Source of the DNA: Sideroxydans sp.
GTDB lineage: Bacteria; Pseudomonadota; Gammaproteobacteria; Burkholderiales; Gallionellaceae
Length of the DNA: 7,254 nucleotides
Direction: 5' to 3'
Assembly (NCBI GenBank): GCA_030823965.1
Contig: JAVBYP010000234.1
Location: 1-7,254, forward strand
Made by a program: the position numbers and the translations under genes. The notes beneath the pieces were generated by a model. It ran no database searches. It was not told where the DNA came from and saw only the letters and a list, made by a program, of their open reading frames with translations. This document shows positions 1 through 6,656 of the stretch, piece by piece. Numbering within the stretch: the first letter of the stretch is position 1; every line of letters begins with the position of its first letter.

Positions 1-108
1 GTGCAAAGGAACGAAGATGCGAAAGTCGCTTTCAAGAGAGCACTTGCCACACAGACGTTGACCCCAGAGCTAACCGCATTCGTCGAGCAGAAACTCAAAG
101 GCCTTTAA
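1..108 (+). CDS. C-terminal fragment of an unidentified protein, possibly TPR-containing
   Basis: Frame 1 is open from the window edge to a TAA at 106-108 and gives 35 residues ending FVEQKLKGL. The stretch DAKVAFKRAL resembles the second helix of a tetratricopeptide repeat (small residue, aromatic, then Ala-Leu). It is followed by a short helix that could cap such a solenoid. This is a weak resemblance over a very short segment, so the family is uncertain and no function is proposed. The first codon in the window is GTG, but nothing shows that it is a start; the gene most likely begins upstream. The stop codon overlaps the stop of the convergent comF gene on the other strand. Confidence 0.5.
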   Translation: MQRNEDAKVAFKRALATQTLTPELTAFVEQKLKGL

Positions 109-851
109 TTCGCATCCTGGTGCGGCATTGTACGCGCCACTACCCACACGCTCACCTCACGTGCCCCGGCTTTCTTCAATGTGCGGGCCAGCTCCCCCAG
201 TGAGGCACCTGTCGTCATCACGTCATCCACGATAGCAACATGCTTGTCTGCGATATCTGCGCTAGACGATAAGCTGAATGCCCCTCGCATGTTCTTGTCG
301 CGCTCCTTCCACGGTAAAGAAGATTGTGGCGGAGTGTCACGCACGCGTTGGCATGCTTCGGTAAGAAGTGGGATGCCTAGTCGTTTTGAGATACGTGCTG
401 CCAGCAGTTGTGATTGATTGAATCCGCGTTCGCGCAAACGTGTCGGGTGCAACGGAATAGCGATGAGGCAGTCGGGTTTTATTGTGATGCGTGATGCCAA
501 CTCATCCGCGAGGAAATCAATCAAGATCAGGAGTTCATGGAATTTCAGCGCCTTGATGAGTTGGTCTATGGGGAAGCTGTAGCTGAAAGCCGCAACGGCG
601 TGATCGAAGGCGGGGGGATGTTGTAAACATCTGCCGCACACTTCACCTGTGGGTGTCGGTAGTGCGCAACTTGGGCAATGCGCTGCTGACAATCGCGGTA
701 ACTCGTCATCGCAAGCCTTGCAACACAGGCCGTCCCGACTGAGCGCACCGCAGAGCAGACAGGGCTGAGCAGGCAGCAATCGACCAAATTTCGAGCCGAT
801 GTTAAGTAGGTGATACGATAAAATAGACAAGTCGTTCCAGTCCTGAATCAC
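105..851 (-). CDS. comF: ComF family phosphoribosyltransferase-like protein (competence-associated)
   Basis: The protein has 248 residues, close to the usual ComF length. The N-terminal part carries a zinc-ribbon-like set of cysteines (C31/C34, C43/C44/C47, C59/C62, C72/C75). The C-terminal part is a type I phosphoribosyltransferase fold, with PLHPTRLRERGFNQ at about 133-146 and the PRPP-binding loop VAIVDDVMTTGAS at 205-217. Family knowledge: ComF proteins are cytoplasmic and in competent bacteria help process incoming single-stranded DNA; the reaction and substrate are not settled. The start is uncertain. The ORF opens with GTG at 851 without a clear Shine-Dalgarno sequence, and a TTG at codon 8 (828-830) is an alternative. 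An ATG 19 bases upstream of the GTG is one base out of frame across a run of six G (852-857). The gene is divergent from bioB and convergent with the left-edge gene. Confidence 0.9.
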   Translation of the reverse strand: MIQDWNDLSILSYHLLNIGSKFGRLLPAQPCLLCGALSRDGLCCKACDDELPRLSAAHCPSCALPTPTGEVCGRCLQHPPAFDHAVAAFSYSFPIDQLIKALKFHELLILIDFLADELASRITIKPDCLIAIPLHPTRLRERGFNQSQLLAARISKRLGIPLLTEACQRVRDTPPQSSLPWKERDKNMRGAFSLSSSADIADKHVAIVDDVMTTGASLGELARTLKKAGAREVSVWVVARTMPHQDAN

Positions 852-869
852 GGGGGGCGGTTCGTTCCA
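832..869. repeat. 8-bp direct repeat TCGTTCCA, 30 bp apart, at the comF/bioB divergent junction
   Basis: TCGTTCCA occurs at 832-839 and again at 862-869, with starts exactly 30 bp apart, about three helical turns. One copy lies in the first codons of comF and the other in the intergenic region. Same-face spacing would suit a dimeric or tandem regulator, but an 8-bp repeat in a region this size arises by chance in a few percent of cases. Confidence 0.25.
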
Positions 870-896
870 TCATTCTAATAGCAGGCCAACAATCTT
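852..896. promoter_or_regulatory. divergent intergenic region between comF and bioB, presumed promoter region
   Basis: These 45 bases are the only upstream space for the long plus-strand gene train, so a promoter is expected here or just inside comF. Possible bioB-direction -10 boxes are TCTAAT at 874-879 and TAAAAT at 819-824, each 5 of 6 matches to consensus. Neither has a convincing -35 partner. The second would leave room for a normal leader, with a weak CAGG ribosome-binding sequence at 882-885, 11 bases before the bioB ATG. I see no paired BirA box (TTGTAAACC-type inverted repeat) and no BioR-type site. The promoter assignment is inference from layout. Confidence 0.4.
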
Positions 897-1892
897 ATGC
901 AAACTCAAACCGTCGAATTCATCCGTCCTATCAAGCCCAAGACCACTCTGCAACGCTGGAGCGTGGAGGCCGTAGAAGAATTGTTCAAGCTGCCCTTCAC
1001 TGACTTGATGTTCCGTGCGCAACAGATCCATCGTGAACATTTCGATCCCAACGCAGTACAGCTATCGACCCTGCTATCCATCAAGACGGGCGGGTGTTCC
1101 GAAGACTGTGGCTACTGCCCACAATCCGCCTTCCATGATGCGGGGGTCGAGAACCGCAAGATGTTGGAAGTGAGCGAAGTGGTGAGGGCGGCCAAGGCAG
1201 CGCAAGAAGCGGGCGCGGATCGCTTCTGTATGGGGGCTGCTTGGCGCGAACCTTCTAAAGAGGATATGGAATCCGTGGTGGAGATGGTGAAGGCAGTACG
1301 TGGTTTGGGCATGGAGACTTGCGCCACCTTAGGTATGTTGAACGATGAGCAGACCGAACAATTGCGTGTCGCCGGTCTCGACTACTACAACCACAACCTC
1401 GATACCTCGCCTGAATTCTACGGCGACATCATCAGCACTCGTGACTATCAAGACCGTCTGGATACCTTGGAGCGTGTTCGCAAAGCAGGGATGCATGTGT
1501 GCAGCGGCGGCATCGTGGGCATGGGAGAAGACCTGACGCAACGCGCAGGACTCGTCGCGCAACTCGCCAACATGGAGCCATATCCTGAAAGCGTGCCCAT
1601 CAACAATCTGGTCAAAGTCGAAGGCACACCTTTGGCCGATACGGCAGACCTCGATCCGCTCGATTTCGTGCGCACCATCGCCGTAGCACGCATCACCATG
1701 CCGACCGCTCGCGTGCGTCTCTCCGCAGGCCGCCAGCAGATGAGTGATGCCATCCAGGCGCTGTGCTTCTTGGCAGGTGCCAATTCCATCTTCTACGGCG
1801 ATCAACTGCTGACCACAGGTAACCCCGATGTGGAGCGAGATCGTGCGCTGATGGATAAGCTGGGTATGTATCCATTCGCTGACAAGCCCTAA
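897..1892 (+). CDS. bioB: Biotin synthase BioB (radical SAM)
   Basis: BioB inserts sulfur into dethiobiotin to form biotin, the last step of the pathway, in the cytoplasm. The 331-residue product is a normal length. The radical SAM [4Fe-4S] motif CSEDCGYC supplies C67, C71 and C74. Candidate ligands of the sacrificial [2Fe-2S] cluster are all present by analogy with the E. coli enzyme: C111 in [10 protein letters not shown]142 in ETCATLG, C202 in [12 protein letters not shown] and R274 in [15 protein letters not shown] at 164-171 is the typical substrate/SAM region motif. The enzyme therefore looks intact. The ATG at 897 gives an N-terminus of normal length, although its ribosome-binding site is weak. 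It is the first gene of the biotin train, 45 bases before bioF and divergent from comF. Confidence 0.98.
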   Translation: MQTQTVEFIRPIKPKTTLQRWSVEAVEELFKLPFTDLMFRAQQIHREHFDPNAVQLSTLLSIKTGGCSEDCGYCPQSAFHDAGVENRKMLEVSEVVRAAKAAQEAGADRFCMGAAWREPSKEDMESVVEMVKAVRGLGMETCATLGMLNDEQTEQLRVAGLDYYNHNLDTSPEFYGDIISTRDYQDRLDTLERVRKAGMHVCSGGIVGMGEDLTQRAGLVAQLANMEPYPESVPINNLVKVEGTPLADTADLDPLDFVRTIAVARITMPTARVRLSAGRQQMSDAIQALCFLAGANSIFYGDQLLTTGNPDVERDRALMDKLGMYPFADKP

Positions 1893-1896
1893 AGAC

Positions 1897-1919
1897 GCCT
1901 CACCCAAATCAACTGAGGC
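1897..1919 (+). other. small stem-loop in the bioB-bioF gap
   Basis: GCCTCA at 1897-1902 pairs with TGAGGC at 1914-1919 around an 11-base loop, directly after the bioB stop. No T-run follows, so it does not look like an intrinsic terminator. It could instead protect or mark the transcript end between bioB and bioF, or be chance. The in-frame TGA at 1914 also sets the upstream limit for the bioF start. Confidence 0.25.
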
Positions 1920-1937
1920 CTCGATAGCTTTCCTCGC

Positions 1938-3092
1938 ATGCCATTTTCAGAATTGCAAAAGGAGTTGGCTGAGCGTGCCGCGCAAGGTTTGTTGCGCGCA
2001 CGCCGCACGCTGAATACACCACAGTCGCCTCATATCGTTGTGGATGGAAAGTCCTATCTCGCCTTCTGTAGCAACGATTATCTCGGCCTAGCGAACCATC
2101 CACAACTCGTCGCCGCATTGCAGCAAGGTGCTGCGCAATGGGGTGTGGGTGCAGGTGCGGCGCATCTGGTGAGCGGACATTTCGAGCCGCATCACTTGCT
2201 TGAACAACAGCTCGCCACCTTTGTCGGCAAACCCTCCGCACTGATCTTTTCGACGGGGTACATGGCGAACCTTGGCGTGGTGCAAGCTTTGGTGGGCAGG
2301 GGCGATACGGTCTTCGCCGACAAACTCAATCACGCTTCGCTCAATGATGCGATGACGCTGTCACGCGCCGAAGTGAAACGTTATCGGCATGGCGACATGG
2401 AGCAACTCGCGAGGTTGCTCGAACAGACTAAGAGTGGACGCAAGCTCATCATCACCGATGCCGTCTTCAGCATGGATGGCGACATCGCGCCGTTGCGCGA
2501 GATGTTGGCATTGTGTGAACAGCACGATGCTTGGTTGTATGTTGATGACGCGCATGGCTTCGGTGTGTTGGGGGAGCGTGGGCGCGGTTCGCTGGCACAT
2601 TTTGGCATCGAATCCTCCCGCATCATCTACATGGCGACATTGGGTAAGGCGGCTGGCGTGTCGGGTGCATTCGTCGCAGCCGAGCAGGTGGTCATCGATA
2701 CACTCATCAATCACGCCAACAGCTATGTCTATACCACGGCGACACCCCCTGCTTTGTCGAGTGCATTACTGCAAAGTTTGCAGTTGATCGAAGAAGGAGA
2801 TGAGCGACGCGCGCACCTCAAGCTGTTGGTCGCAAGATTGCGTAGCGGTTTGACAGGGTTGCCATGGATATTGATGGAGTCGGATACGGCTATCCAACCC
2901 TTACTCATCGGCGACAATCAGCGCGCATTGGAATTGAGCGCAGCCTTACGCGAGCGCGGCATCTGGGTCGCCGCCATCCGCCCGCCCACCGTTCCTCAAG
3001 GCACAGCGCGTCTGCGCATCACATTGTCTGCGGAACATGGTGAAGCTGATGTGGGCAGGCTGATAGGAGCATTGCATGAGCTTGCATGTTGA
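1938..3092 (+). CDS. bioF: 8-amino-7-oxononanoate (KAPA) synthase BioF
   Basis: BioF is a PLP enzyme of the alpha-oxoamine synthase family that condenses a pimeloyl thioester with L-alanine to give KAPA, releasing CO2. The 384-residue product has normal length. Visible landmarks are FCSNDYLGL at 43-51, STGYMANLG at 105-113, NHAS with H132 (expected to stack on PLP), FSMDGD at 177-182, DDAHG at 203-207 (the Asp that contacts the pyridine nitrogen and a His), and TLGKAAGVSG with K237 as the PLP Schiff-base lysine. The ATG at 1938 is the only sensible start, because an in-frame TGA lies at 1914 and no later start gives a full N-terminus. It has no purine-rich Shine-Dalgarno sequence; the preceding bases are pyrimidine-rich. 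The 3' end overlaps bioH by 17 bases. Confidence 0.97.
   Translation: MPFSELQKELAERAAQGLLRARRTLNTPQSPHIVVDGKSYLAFCSNDYLGLANHPQLVAALQQGAAQWGVGAGAAHLVSGHFEPHHLLEQQLATFVGKPSALIFSTGYMANLGVVQALVGRGDTVFADKLNHASLNDAMTLSRAEVKRYRHGDMEQLARLLEQTKSGRKLIITDAVFSMDGDIAPLREMLALCEQHDAWLYVDDAHGFGVLGERGRGSLAHFGIESSRIIYMATLGKAAGVSGAFVAAEQVVIDTLINHANSYVYTTATPPALSSALLQSLQLIEEGDERRAHLKLLVARLRSGLTGLPWILMESDTAIQPLLIGDNQRALELSAALRERGIWVAAIRPPTVPQGTARLRITLSAEHGEADVGRLIGALHELAC
3064..3069 (+). promoter_or_regulatory. strong ribosome-binding site for bioH inside bioF
   Basis: TAGGAG lies 6 bases before the bioH ATG at 3076 and within the last codons of bioF. It fixes the bioH start and shows that the 17-base overlap is real and not a start-calling error. 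Confidence 0.7.
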
Positions 3093-3840
3093 GACGATAG
3101 GGAGCGGAGCACCTCTCGTACTTCTCCACGGGTGGGGCATGCATGGCGGTGTGTGGAGCGATGTCGCTCAACGTTTGGCCGCCGACTTCACTGTGCACAG
3201 TGTCGATCTTCCGGGATTCGGCGTTAGCGCCGCATTAGGCAAGACCGATCTGGATTTGCTGGTTCGATCACTGTCGGAGCATTTCGTAGAACCCGTGAAT
3301 GTGTGTGGCTGGTCCTTAGGCGGGCAGGTGGCGATGCATTGGGCGGCACGCGAACCGACCAAAGTGGACAAACTCATCGTGGTGACGAGCACGCCGTGCT
3401 TCACCAATCGAGAGGATTGGTCGTTCGGATTGCCGAGCGAAGTGTTGGAGAAGTTCGCTACTGAGTTGGAGCAGAACCATGCGGCGACCTTGCGTCGTTT
3501 CATCTCTTTGCAATTGCGCGGCAGCGAGAACGAACGCGAATTGCTCACCAAGTTGCGCGAGCAACTATTCAGTCGTGGCGAGCCAGATATGAGCGCACTC
3601 CGTGGTGGCTTGGAGATATTGCGTGATGCGGATCAGCGCCTCGAAGTGGCGAGCATCGAACAGCAGACGCTGGTGATCGCAGGGCAGCGCGACAAACTGA
3701 CACCGCCTGAAGCGTCGCACTATCTGGCGCAGGTCATTCCGAATGCAAGACTGGTCGAGATCGAAGGTGCAGCCCATACGCCGTTCTTATCGCACCCAGA
3801 CATTTTCATCGAACATGTGAAGAGTTTCCTCAATGAATGA
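3076..3840 (+). CDS. bioH: Pimeloyl-ACP methyl ester carboxylesterase BioH
   Basis: BioH cleaves the methyl ester of pimeloyl-ACP, ending the BioC-masked elongation cycle and releasing pimeloyl-ACP for BioF. The 254 residues form an alpha/beta hydrolase. LHGWGMHGGVW at 17-27 is the BioH-type oxyanion region, GWSLGG at 78-83 holds the nucleophile S80, D206 lies in GQRDKLTP, and H234 in GAAHTPF completes the triad. These positions sit within two residues of the E. coli S82/D207/H235 triad, as I recall it. W20 and W79 flank the active site as in the family. Unlike E. coli, where bioH is unlinked, it sits here between bioF and bioC. A strong TAGGAG site precedes it, and its end overlaps bioC by 8 bases. 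Confidence 0.95.
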   Translation: MSLHVETIGSGAPLVLLHGWGMHGGVWSDVAQRLAADFTVHSVDLPGFGVSAALGKTDLDLLVRSLSEHFVEPVNVCGWSLGGQVAMHWAAREPTKVDKLIVVTSTPCFTNREDWSFGLPSEVLEKFATELEQNHAATLRRFISLQLRGSENERELLTKLREQLFSRGEPDMSALRGGLEILRDADQRLEVASIEQQTLVIAGQRDKLTPPEASHYLAQVIPNARLVEIEGAAHTPFLSHPDIFIEHVKSFLNE

Positions 3841-4702
3841 ATTCGAGATAGATAAGAAACAAGTGCGCCGCGCGTTCAGTCGCGCCGCGACCCAATACGA
3901 TGCTGCCGCCGTGTTGCAACGCGAGGTGTGTATCCGCATGTTGGAGAAGCTTGATTACATCTTGCTAAAGCCAGCACGTTTGCTGGATGTAGGGAGCGGT
4001 ACGGGATGGGGGACGCGCCAACTCGGCGAGCGTTATCCCAAGGCGGACATCACCTCGTTGGATATCGCTATCGGCATGTTGCAAGTGTCCCGTGGTACGT
4101 CGAGCTGGTGGAAGAAGCTGTTTACCACGCCGCGCGAGAGCTATCTGTGCGCAGATGTCGAGGCGCTACCTATCGCAAGCAACAGTGTCGAGATGGTGTG
4201 GTCGAATCTGGCCTTGCAATGGTGTAACGATCTGCCTGCGACCTTCGTCGAGTTGAATCGTGTCATCAAGACCGAAGGCTTGCTGATGTTCTCGACCTTT
4301 GGGGTGGATACCTTGCACGAGTTGCGTGTCGCCTTCGATGGGGTGGATGGATACAACCACGTGAACCGTTTCGCCGACATGCACGACATCGGGGACATGT
4401 TAGTCGCGGCGGGCTTCGCCGATCCGGTGATGGAGATGGAGAAGCTCACACTCACTTACGACGACGTGCGTGCCGTGATGCAAGACCTGAAGAGCATAGG
4501 CGCGAACAATGCGACCGCGGGCCGTGCCACCGGCATGATGGGTAAAGCGACTTGGCAACGCATCACACAGAACTACGAGAAACTGCGCCAAGATGGTAAA
4601 TTGCCGGCCACTTTCGAGATCATCTATGGTCATGCATGGAAGCCTGCACCCAAAGTGATCCAAGACGGACGCGCCATCATCAAAACGGATTTCAAGTTAT
4701 GA
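3833..4702 (+). CDS. bioC: Malonyl-ACP O-methyltransferase BioC
   Basis: BioC transfers a methyl group from SAM to the free carboxyl of malonyl-ACP (or malonyl-CoA), so that the fatty acid synthase can use it as a primer for the pimeloyl chain. The 289-residue class I methyltransferase shows motif I LLDVGSGTGWG at 50-60, the ribose-binding acidic residue D77 in SLDIAIGML, D108 in CADVEALP, and the BioC signature WSNLALQW at 123-130. The N-terminal KKQVRRAFSRAATQYD is also typical. Between D77 and D108 is a basic/aromatic insertion (about 88-103, including WWKKLF) that E. coli BioC lacks; I recall similar insertions in betaproteobacterial BioC. The start at 3833 has an AAGAG sequence 8 bases upstream, inside bioH. 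It shares ATGA with bioD. Confidence 0.96.
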   Translation: MNEFEIDKKQVRRAFSRAATQYDAAAVLQREVCIRMLEKLDYILLKPARLLDVGSGTGWGTRQLGERYPKADITSLDIAIGMLQVSRGTSSWWKKLFTTPRESYLCADVEALPIASNSVEMVWSNLALQWCNDLPATFVELNRVIKTEGLLMFSTFGVDTLHELRVAFDGVDGYNHVNRFADMHDIGDMLVAAGFADPVMEMEKLTLTYDDVRAVMQDLKSIGANNATAGRATGMMGKATWQRITQNYEKLRQDGKLPATFEIIYGHAWKPAPKVIQDGRAIIKTDFKL

Positions 4703-5379
4703 GCTATTTTGTGACAGGGACAGATACTGGAGTGGGCAAGACGCTCGTCAGCTGTGCGCTGTTACATGCATTTGCTGCGCAGGGTAAGCGCGTGGTCGGT
4801 TTCAAACCCGTAGCGGCAGGTTGTGATGATGATGACCATAACGACGATGCCAACCAACTGCGTGCTGCGAGTACGGTGCGCGCGTCCTATGGTCAGATCA
4901 ATCCCTATTGCTTCCCTCATCCCATTGCGCCGCATCTGTCCGCTCGTCATGCGGGTTCGCGTATCGACTTTTCTCGCATCTTCGCTTCCTACGATGAATT
5001 GGCAGGTCAATCTGATGAAGTCATCGTCGAAGGTGTCGGCGGCTTCTGCGTTCCATTGAACGAGAAACAAGACAGTGTCGATCTGACCAAGCAATTGGAC
5101 ATCCCCGTCATCTTGGTCGTAGGTATGCGCTTGGGTTGCCTCAATCATGCATTGCTGACGATGCGCGTCATCGCGGAGGCGCAGATCGAATGTGCGGGTT
5201 GGGTCGCCAGCGTACTGGATGCCAATATGCCGGCGTTACAAGAGAACATCGACACTTTGCGTGAGCGCATCCAAGCGCCGCTGCTGGGTGTCATCCCGTT
5301 CCAATCAAAAACAGATGCACGCGTAGCCGCTACACATCTGGATATCTCTTCTCTTGTGGAACTAGAAGCTGATGTCTGA
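4699..5379 (+). CDS. bioD: Dethiobiotin synthetase BioD
   Basis: BioD uses ATP and CO2 to close the ureido ring of DAPA, giving dethiobiotin for BioB. From the ATG at 4699 the product has 226 residues, the usual length, and begins MSYFVTGTDTGVGKT. The P-loop GTDTGVGKT is at 7-15 with K14, followed by K36 in FKPVAAG, an acidic DDAN around 49-52, NPYCFPHPIAPHLSA at 68-82 and EGVGGFCVPL at 111-120. A longer reading from the ATG at 4636 only adds out-of-family residues that overlap bioC, so I rejected it. The loop after the KPVAAG motif is unusually acidic (CDDDDHNDD, 42-50). The start lies in an ATGA overlap with the bioC stop, which indicates translational coupling. The end overlaps the next gene by 8 bases. 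Confidence 0.96.
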   Translation: MSYFVTGTDTGVGKTLVSCALLHAFAAQGKRVVGFKPVAAGCDDDDHNDDANQLRAASTVRASYGQINPYCFPHPIAPHLSARHAGSRIDFSRIFASYDELAGQSDEVIVEGVGGFCVPLNEKQDSVDLTKQLDIPVILVVGMRLGCLNHALLTMRVIAEAQIECAGWVASVLDANMPALQENIDTLRERIQAPLLGVIPFQSKTDARVAATHLDISSLVELEADV

Positions 5380-6082
5380 GTTCAGCATCTTTGCCGTGTT
5401 CTTGGTCGGCCTGCTCGGCGGTGTGCACTGCCTCGGCATGTGCGGCAGCATCGTCGGTGTCTTCACAACGCAAGTGCCAAAAGAAGCATCACGCTGGCCA
5501 TTCCATCTGGCCTACAGCAGTGGGCGTATCGCCAGTTACGCGGTGGCGGGCGCATTGGTCGGTGCGATCGGACAGGCTGGCATGGTGATGCGGGATGCCG
5601 CGCCTATCCAACACATCCTATTCGCGCTATCCAGCGTCATGCTCATTTTGTTGGGACTGTATCTCGCGGGATTGTGGGGTGCGGTACGCCGCTTGGAGCA
5701 GATGGGCGCAGGTCTGTGGAAACATCTGCAGCCTTTCACCGCCAAGCTGTTGCCAGTGAACACCGTGCCGCGTGCGCTGGGACTGGGTGCGTTGTGGGGA
5801 TGGTTGCCCTGCGGTCTGGTGTACAGCGTCCTCATCACCGCCTTGGCGAGCGGAAGTGCTACGCAGGGCGCACTCATCATGGCAGCCTTCGGATTGGGTA
5901 CACTGCCGAACTTGCTAGCGATAGGGTTGTTCTGGGAGAGCATCAAAGGCTGGGTGCAGTCGCGGCAAGTGAGGTTGGTGGCGGGCGGGATGGTGATGGC
6001 TTTCGGTGTATATGGTCTATACAAAGTGGGTTACACCTTTGCGGTTCACGGTTGGTCAGGAGCGTGTCATGTGGCTGCGTAA
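5372..6082 (+). CDS. DsbD_2/TauE-SafE-like membrane protein, probably copper/cytochrome oxidase related
   Basis: This 236-residue protein has about six predicted membrane segments (roughly 5-30, 52-72, 80-103, 135-160, 164-188 and 198-220). Two conserved motifs are clear: GGVHCLGMCG at 16-25 (H19, C20, C24) and GWLPCGLVYS at 143-152 (P146, C147). The pattern matches the family annotated as sulfite exporter TauE/SafE or DsbD_2, related to the membrane domain of DsbD/CcdA. Such genes often sit near cytochrome oxidase or heavy-metal genes, so a role in electron or metal transfer across the inner membrane is an inference; sulfite export is only an inherited label. The last residues, ACHVAA, are encoded within the 14-base overlap with the Sco gene. 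The neighbouring Sco gene supports the copper reading. Confidence 0.85.
   Translation: MSEFSIFAVFLVGLLGGVHCLGMCGSIVGVFTTQVPKEASRWPFHLAYSSGRIASYAVAGALVGAIGQAGMVMRDAAPIQHILFALSSVMLILLGLYLAGLWGAVRRLEQMGAGLWKHLQPFTAKLLPVNTVPRALGLGALWGWLPCGLVYSVLITALASGSATQGALIMAAFGLGTLPNLLAIGLFWESIKGWVQSRQVRLVAGGMVMAFGVYGLYKVGYTFAVHGWSGACHVAA
6058..6062 (+). promoter_or_regulatory. ribosome-binding site that decides the sco start
   Basis: AGGAG ends 6 bases before the ATG at 6069. It supports that start over upstream ATGs at 6006 and 6012 in the same frame, which would put about 21 extra residues ahead of a lipoprotein signal peptide. Confidence 0.7.
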
Positions 6083-6656
6083 ATTGTTCGTTTTGTCGTT
6101 GGGTCTATCCTTGGTCGCCTGTGGCGAACCCAAGTTGCCTTCGCCCTTCAAGGCGAGTGATGTGACCTCCAAATATGCACAAGCCGATTTTCATCTTTTC
6201 GATGCGACAGGTAAGCCGCGCAGCTTGGCGGATTATCGAGGCAAGGTAGTCGCGATCTTCTTTGGTTATACCCATTGTCCTGATGTGTGCCCGACGACGA
6301 TGGCGGACATGGCGACGGTGATGGATAAGCTGGGTAAAGATGCGGAAAAGGTGCAAGTGTTGTTCGTGACGGTAGACCCTGAGCGCGATACGCGCGAACT
6401 GCTGGCTCAGTATCCGCCCGCTTTCTATCCGACCTTCATCGGCTTGTCAGGAGATGTGGCTGCGACGGAACAGGCGGCCAAAGCCTTTGGCATCATCTAT
6501 CAGAAACAGCCCACCAAAAGTGGTAGCTACACCGTGGACCACTCTGCGGGTACCTATCTGATCTCTCCCTCGGGTAAGACTGTGTTGCTGTCGCCCTTTG
6601 CTCAGCGTCCAGAGCTGTTGTTGCAAGATATTCGGTTGCTATTGGCTTTGAAATGA
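6069..6656 (+). CDS. Sco1/SenC family copper lipoprotein
   Basis: Sco proteins are thioredoxin-fold proteins outside the inner membrane that deliver copper to, or keep reduced, the CuA site of cytochrome c oxidase. Some instead have redox or signalling roles. From the ATG at 6069 the protein has 195 residues. It starts with a short lipoprotein signal peptide, MWLRKLFVLSLGLSLVAC, with lipobox LVAC and lipidated C18. The copper-binding motif is THCPDVCPTT, giving C70 and C74. The third ligand is H158 in TVDHSAG, and VTVDPERDT at 100-108 is the usual family segment. All three copper ligands are present. It overlaps the upstream membrane protein by 14 bases, and its TGA overlaps the next ATG (ATGA). 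Confidence 0.94.
   Translation: MWLRKLFVLSLGLSLVACGEPKLPSPFKASDVTSKYAQADFHLFDATGKPRSLADYRGKVVAIFFGYTHCPDVCPTTMADMATVMDKLGKDAEKVQVLFVTVDPERDTRELLAQYPPAFYPTFIGLSGDVAATEQAAKAFGIIYQKQPTKSGSYTVDHSAGTYLISPSGKTVLLSPFAQRPELLLQDIRLLLALK

Noticed and set aside
411..420. Short GATT repeat (gattgattga)
   Set aside because: It is two to three copies of a 4-mer inside the conserved comF coding sequence, and no more than expected by chance.
618..632. TTGTAAAC resembling half a BirA box, within a small inverted repeat (GATGTT/AACATC)
   Set aside because: It lies deep inside comF, more than 260 bases from bioB, and has no second half-site at the expected spacing.
1849..1866. 18-base sequence (TGATGGATAAGCTGGGTA) found in bioB and again at 6319-6336 in sco
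   Set aside because: Both copies are in the same reading frame and encode MDKLG in unrelated proteins with similar codon preference. Nothing around them is shared, so it looks like coincidence.
1329..1907. 192-codon minus-strand ORF opposite bioB
   Set aside because: Its composition is His/Val/Cys-rich without any recognisable family, and it lies wholly opposite an intact, highly conserved bioB. It is a codon-bias shadow.
4636..4698. Longer bioD start at 4636
   Set aside because: The extra 21 residues overlap bioC and are not BioD-like. The ATG at 4699 gives the standard N-terminus just before the P-loop and an ATGA junction.
6006..6068. Longer sco start at 6006
   Set aside because: It would bury the lipoprotein signal peptide. 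The ATG at 6069 has AGGAG 6 bases upstream.
5440..6165. 241-codon plus-strand ORF in another frame across the membrane protein gene
   Set aside because: It has no family resemblance and is rich in Arg/His/Trp/Cys. The overlapped frame encodes a clear membrane protein with conserved motifs.
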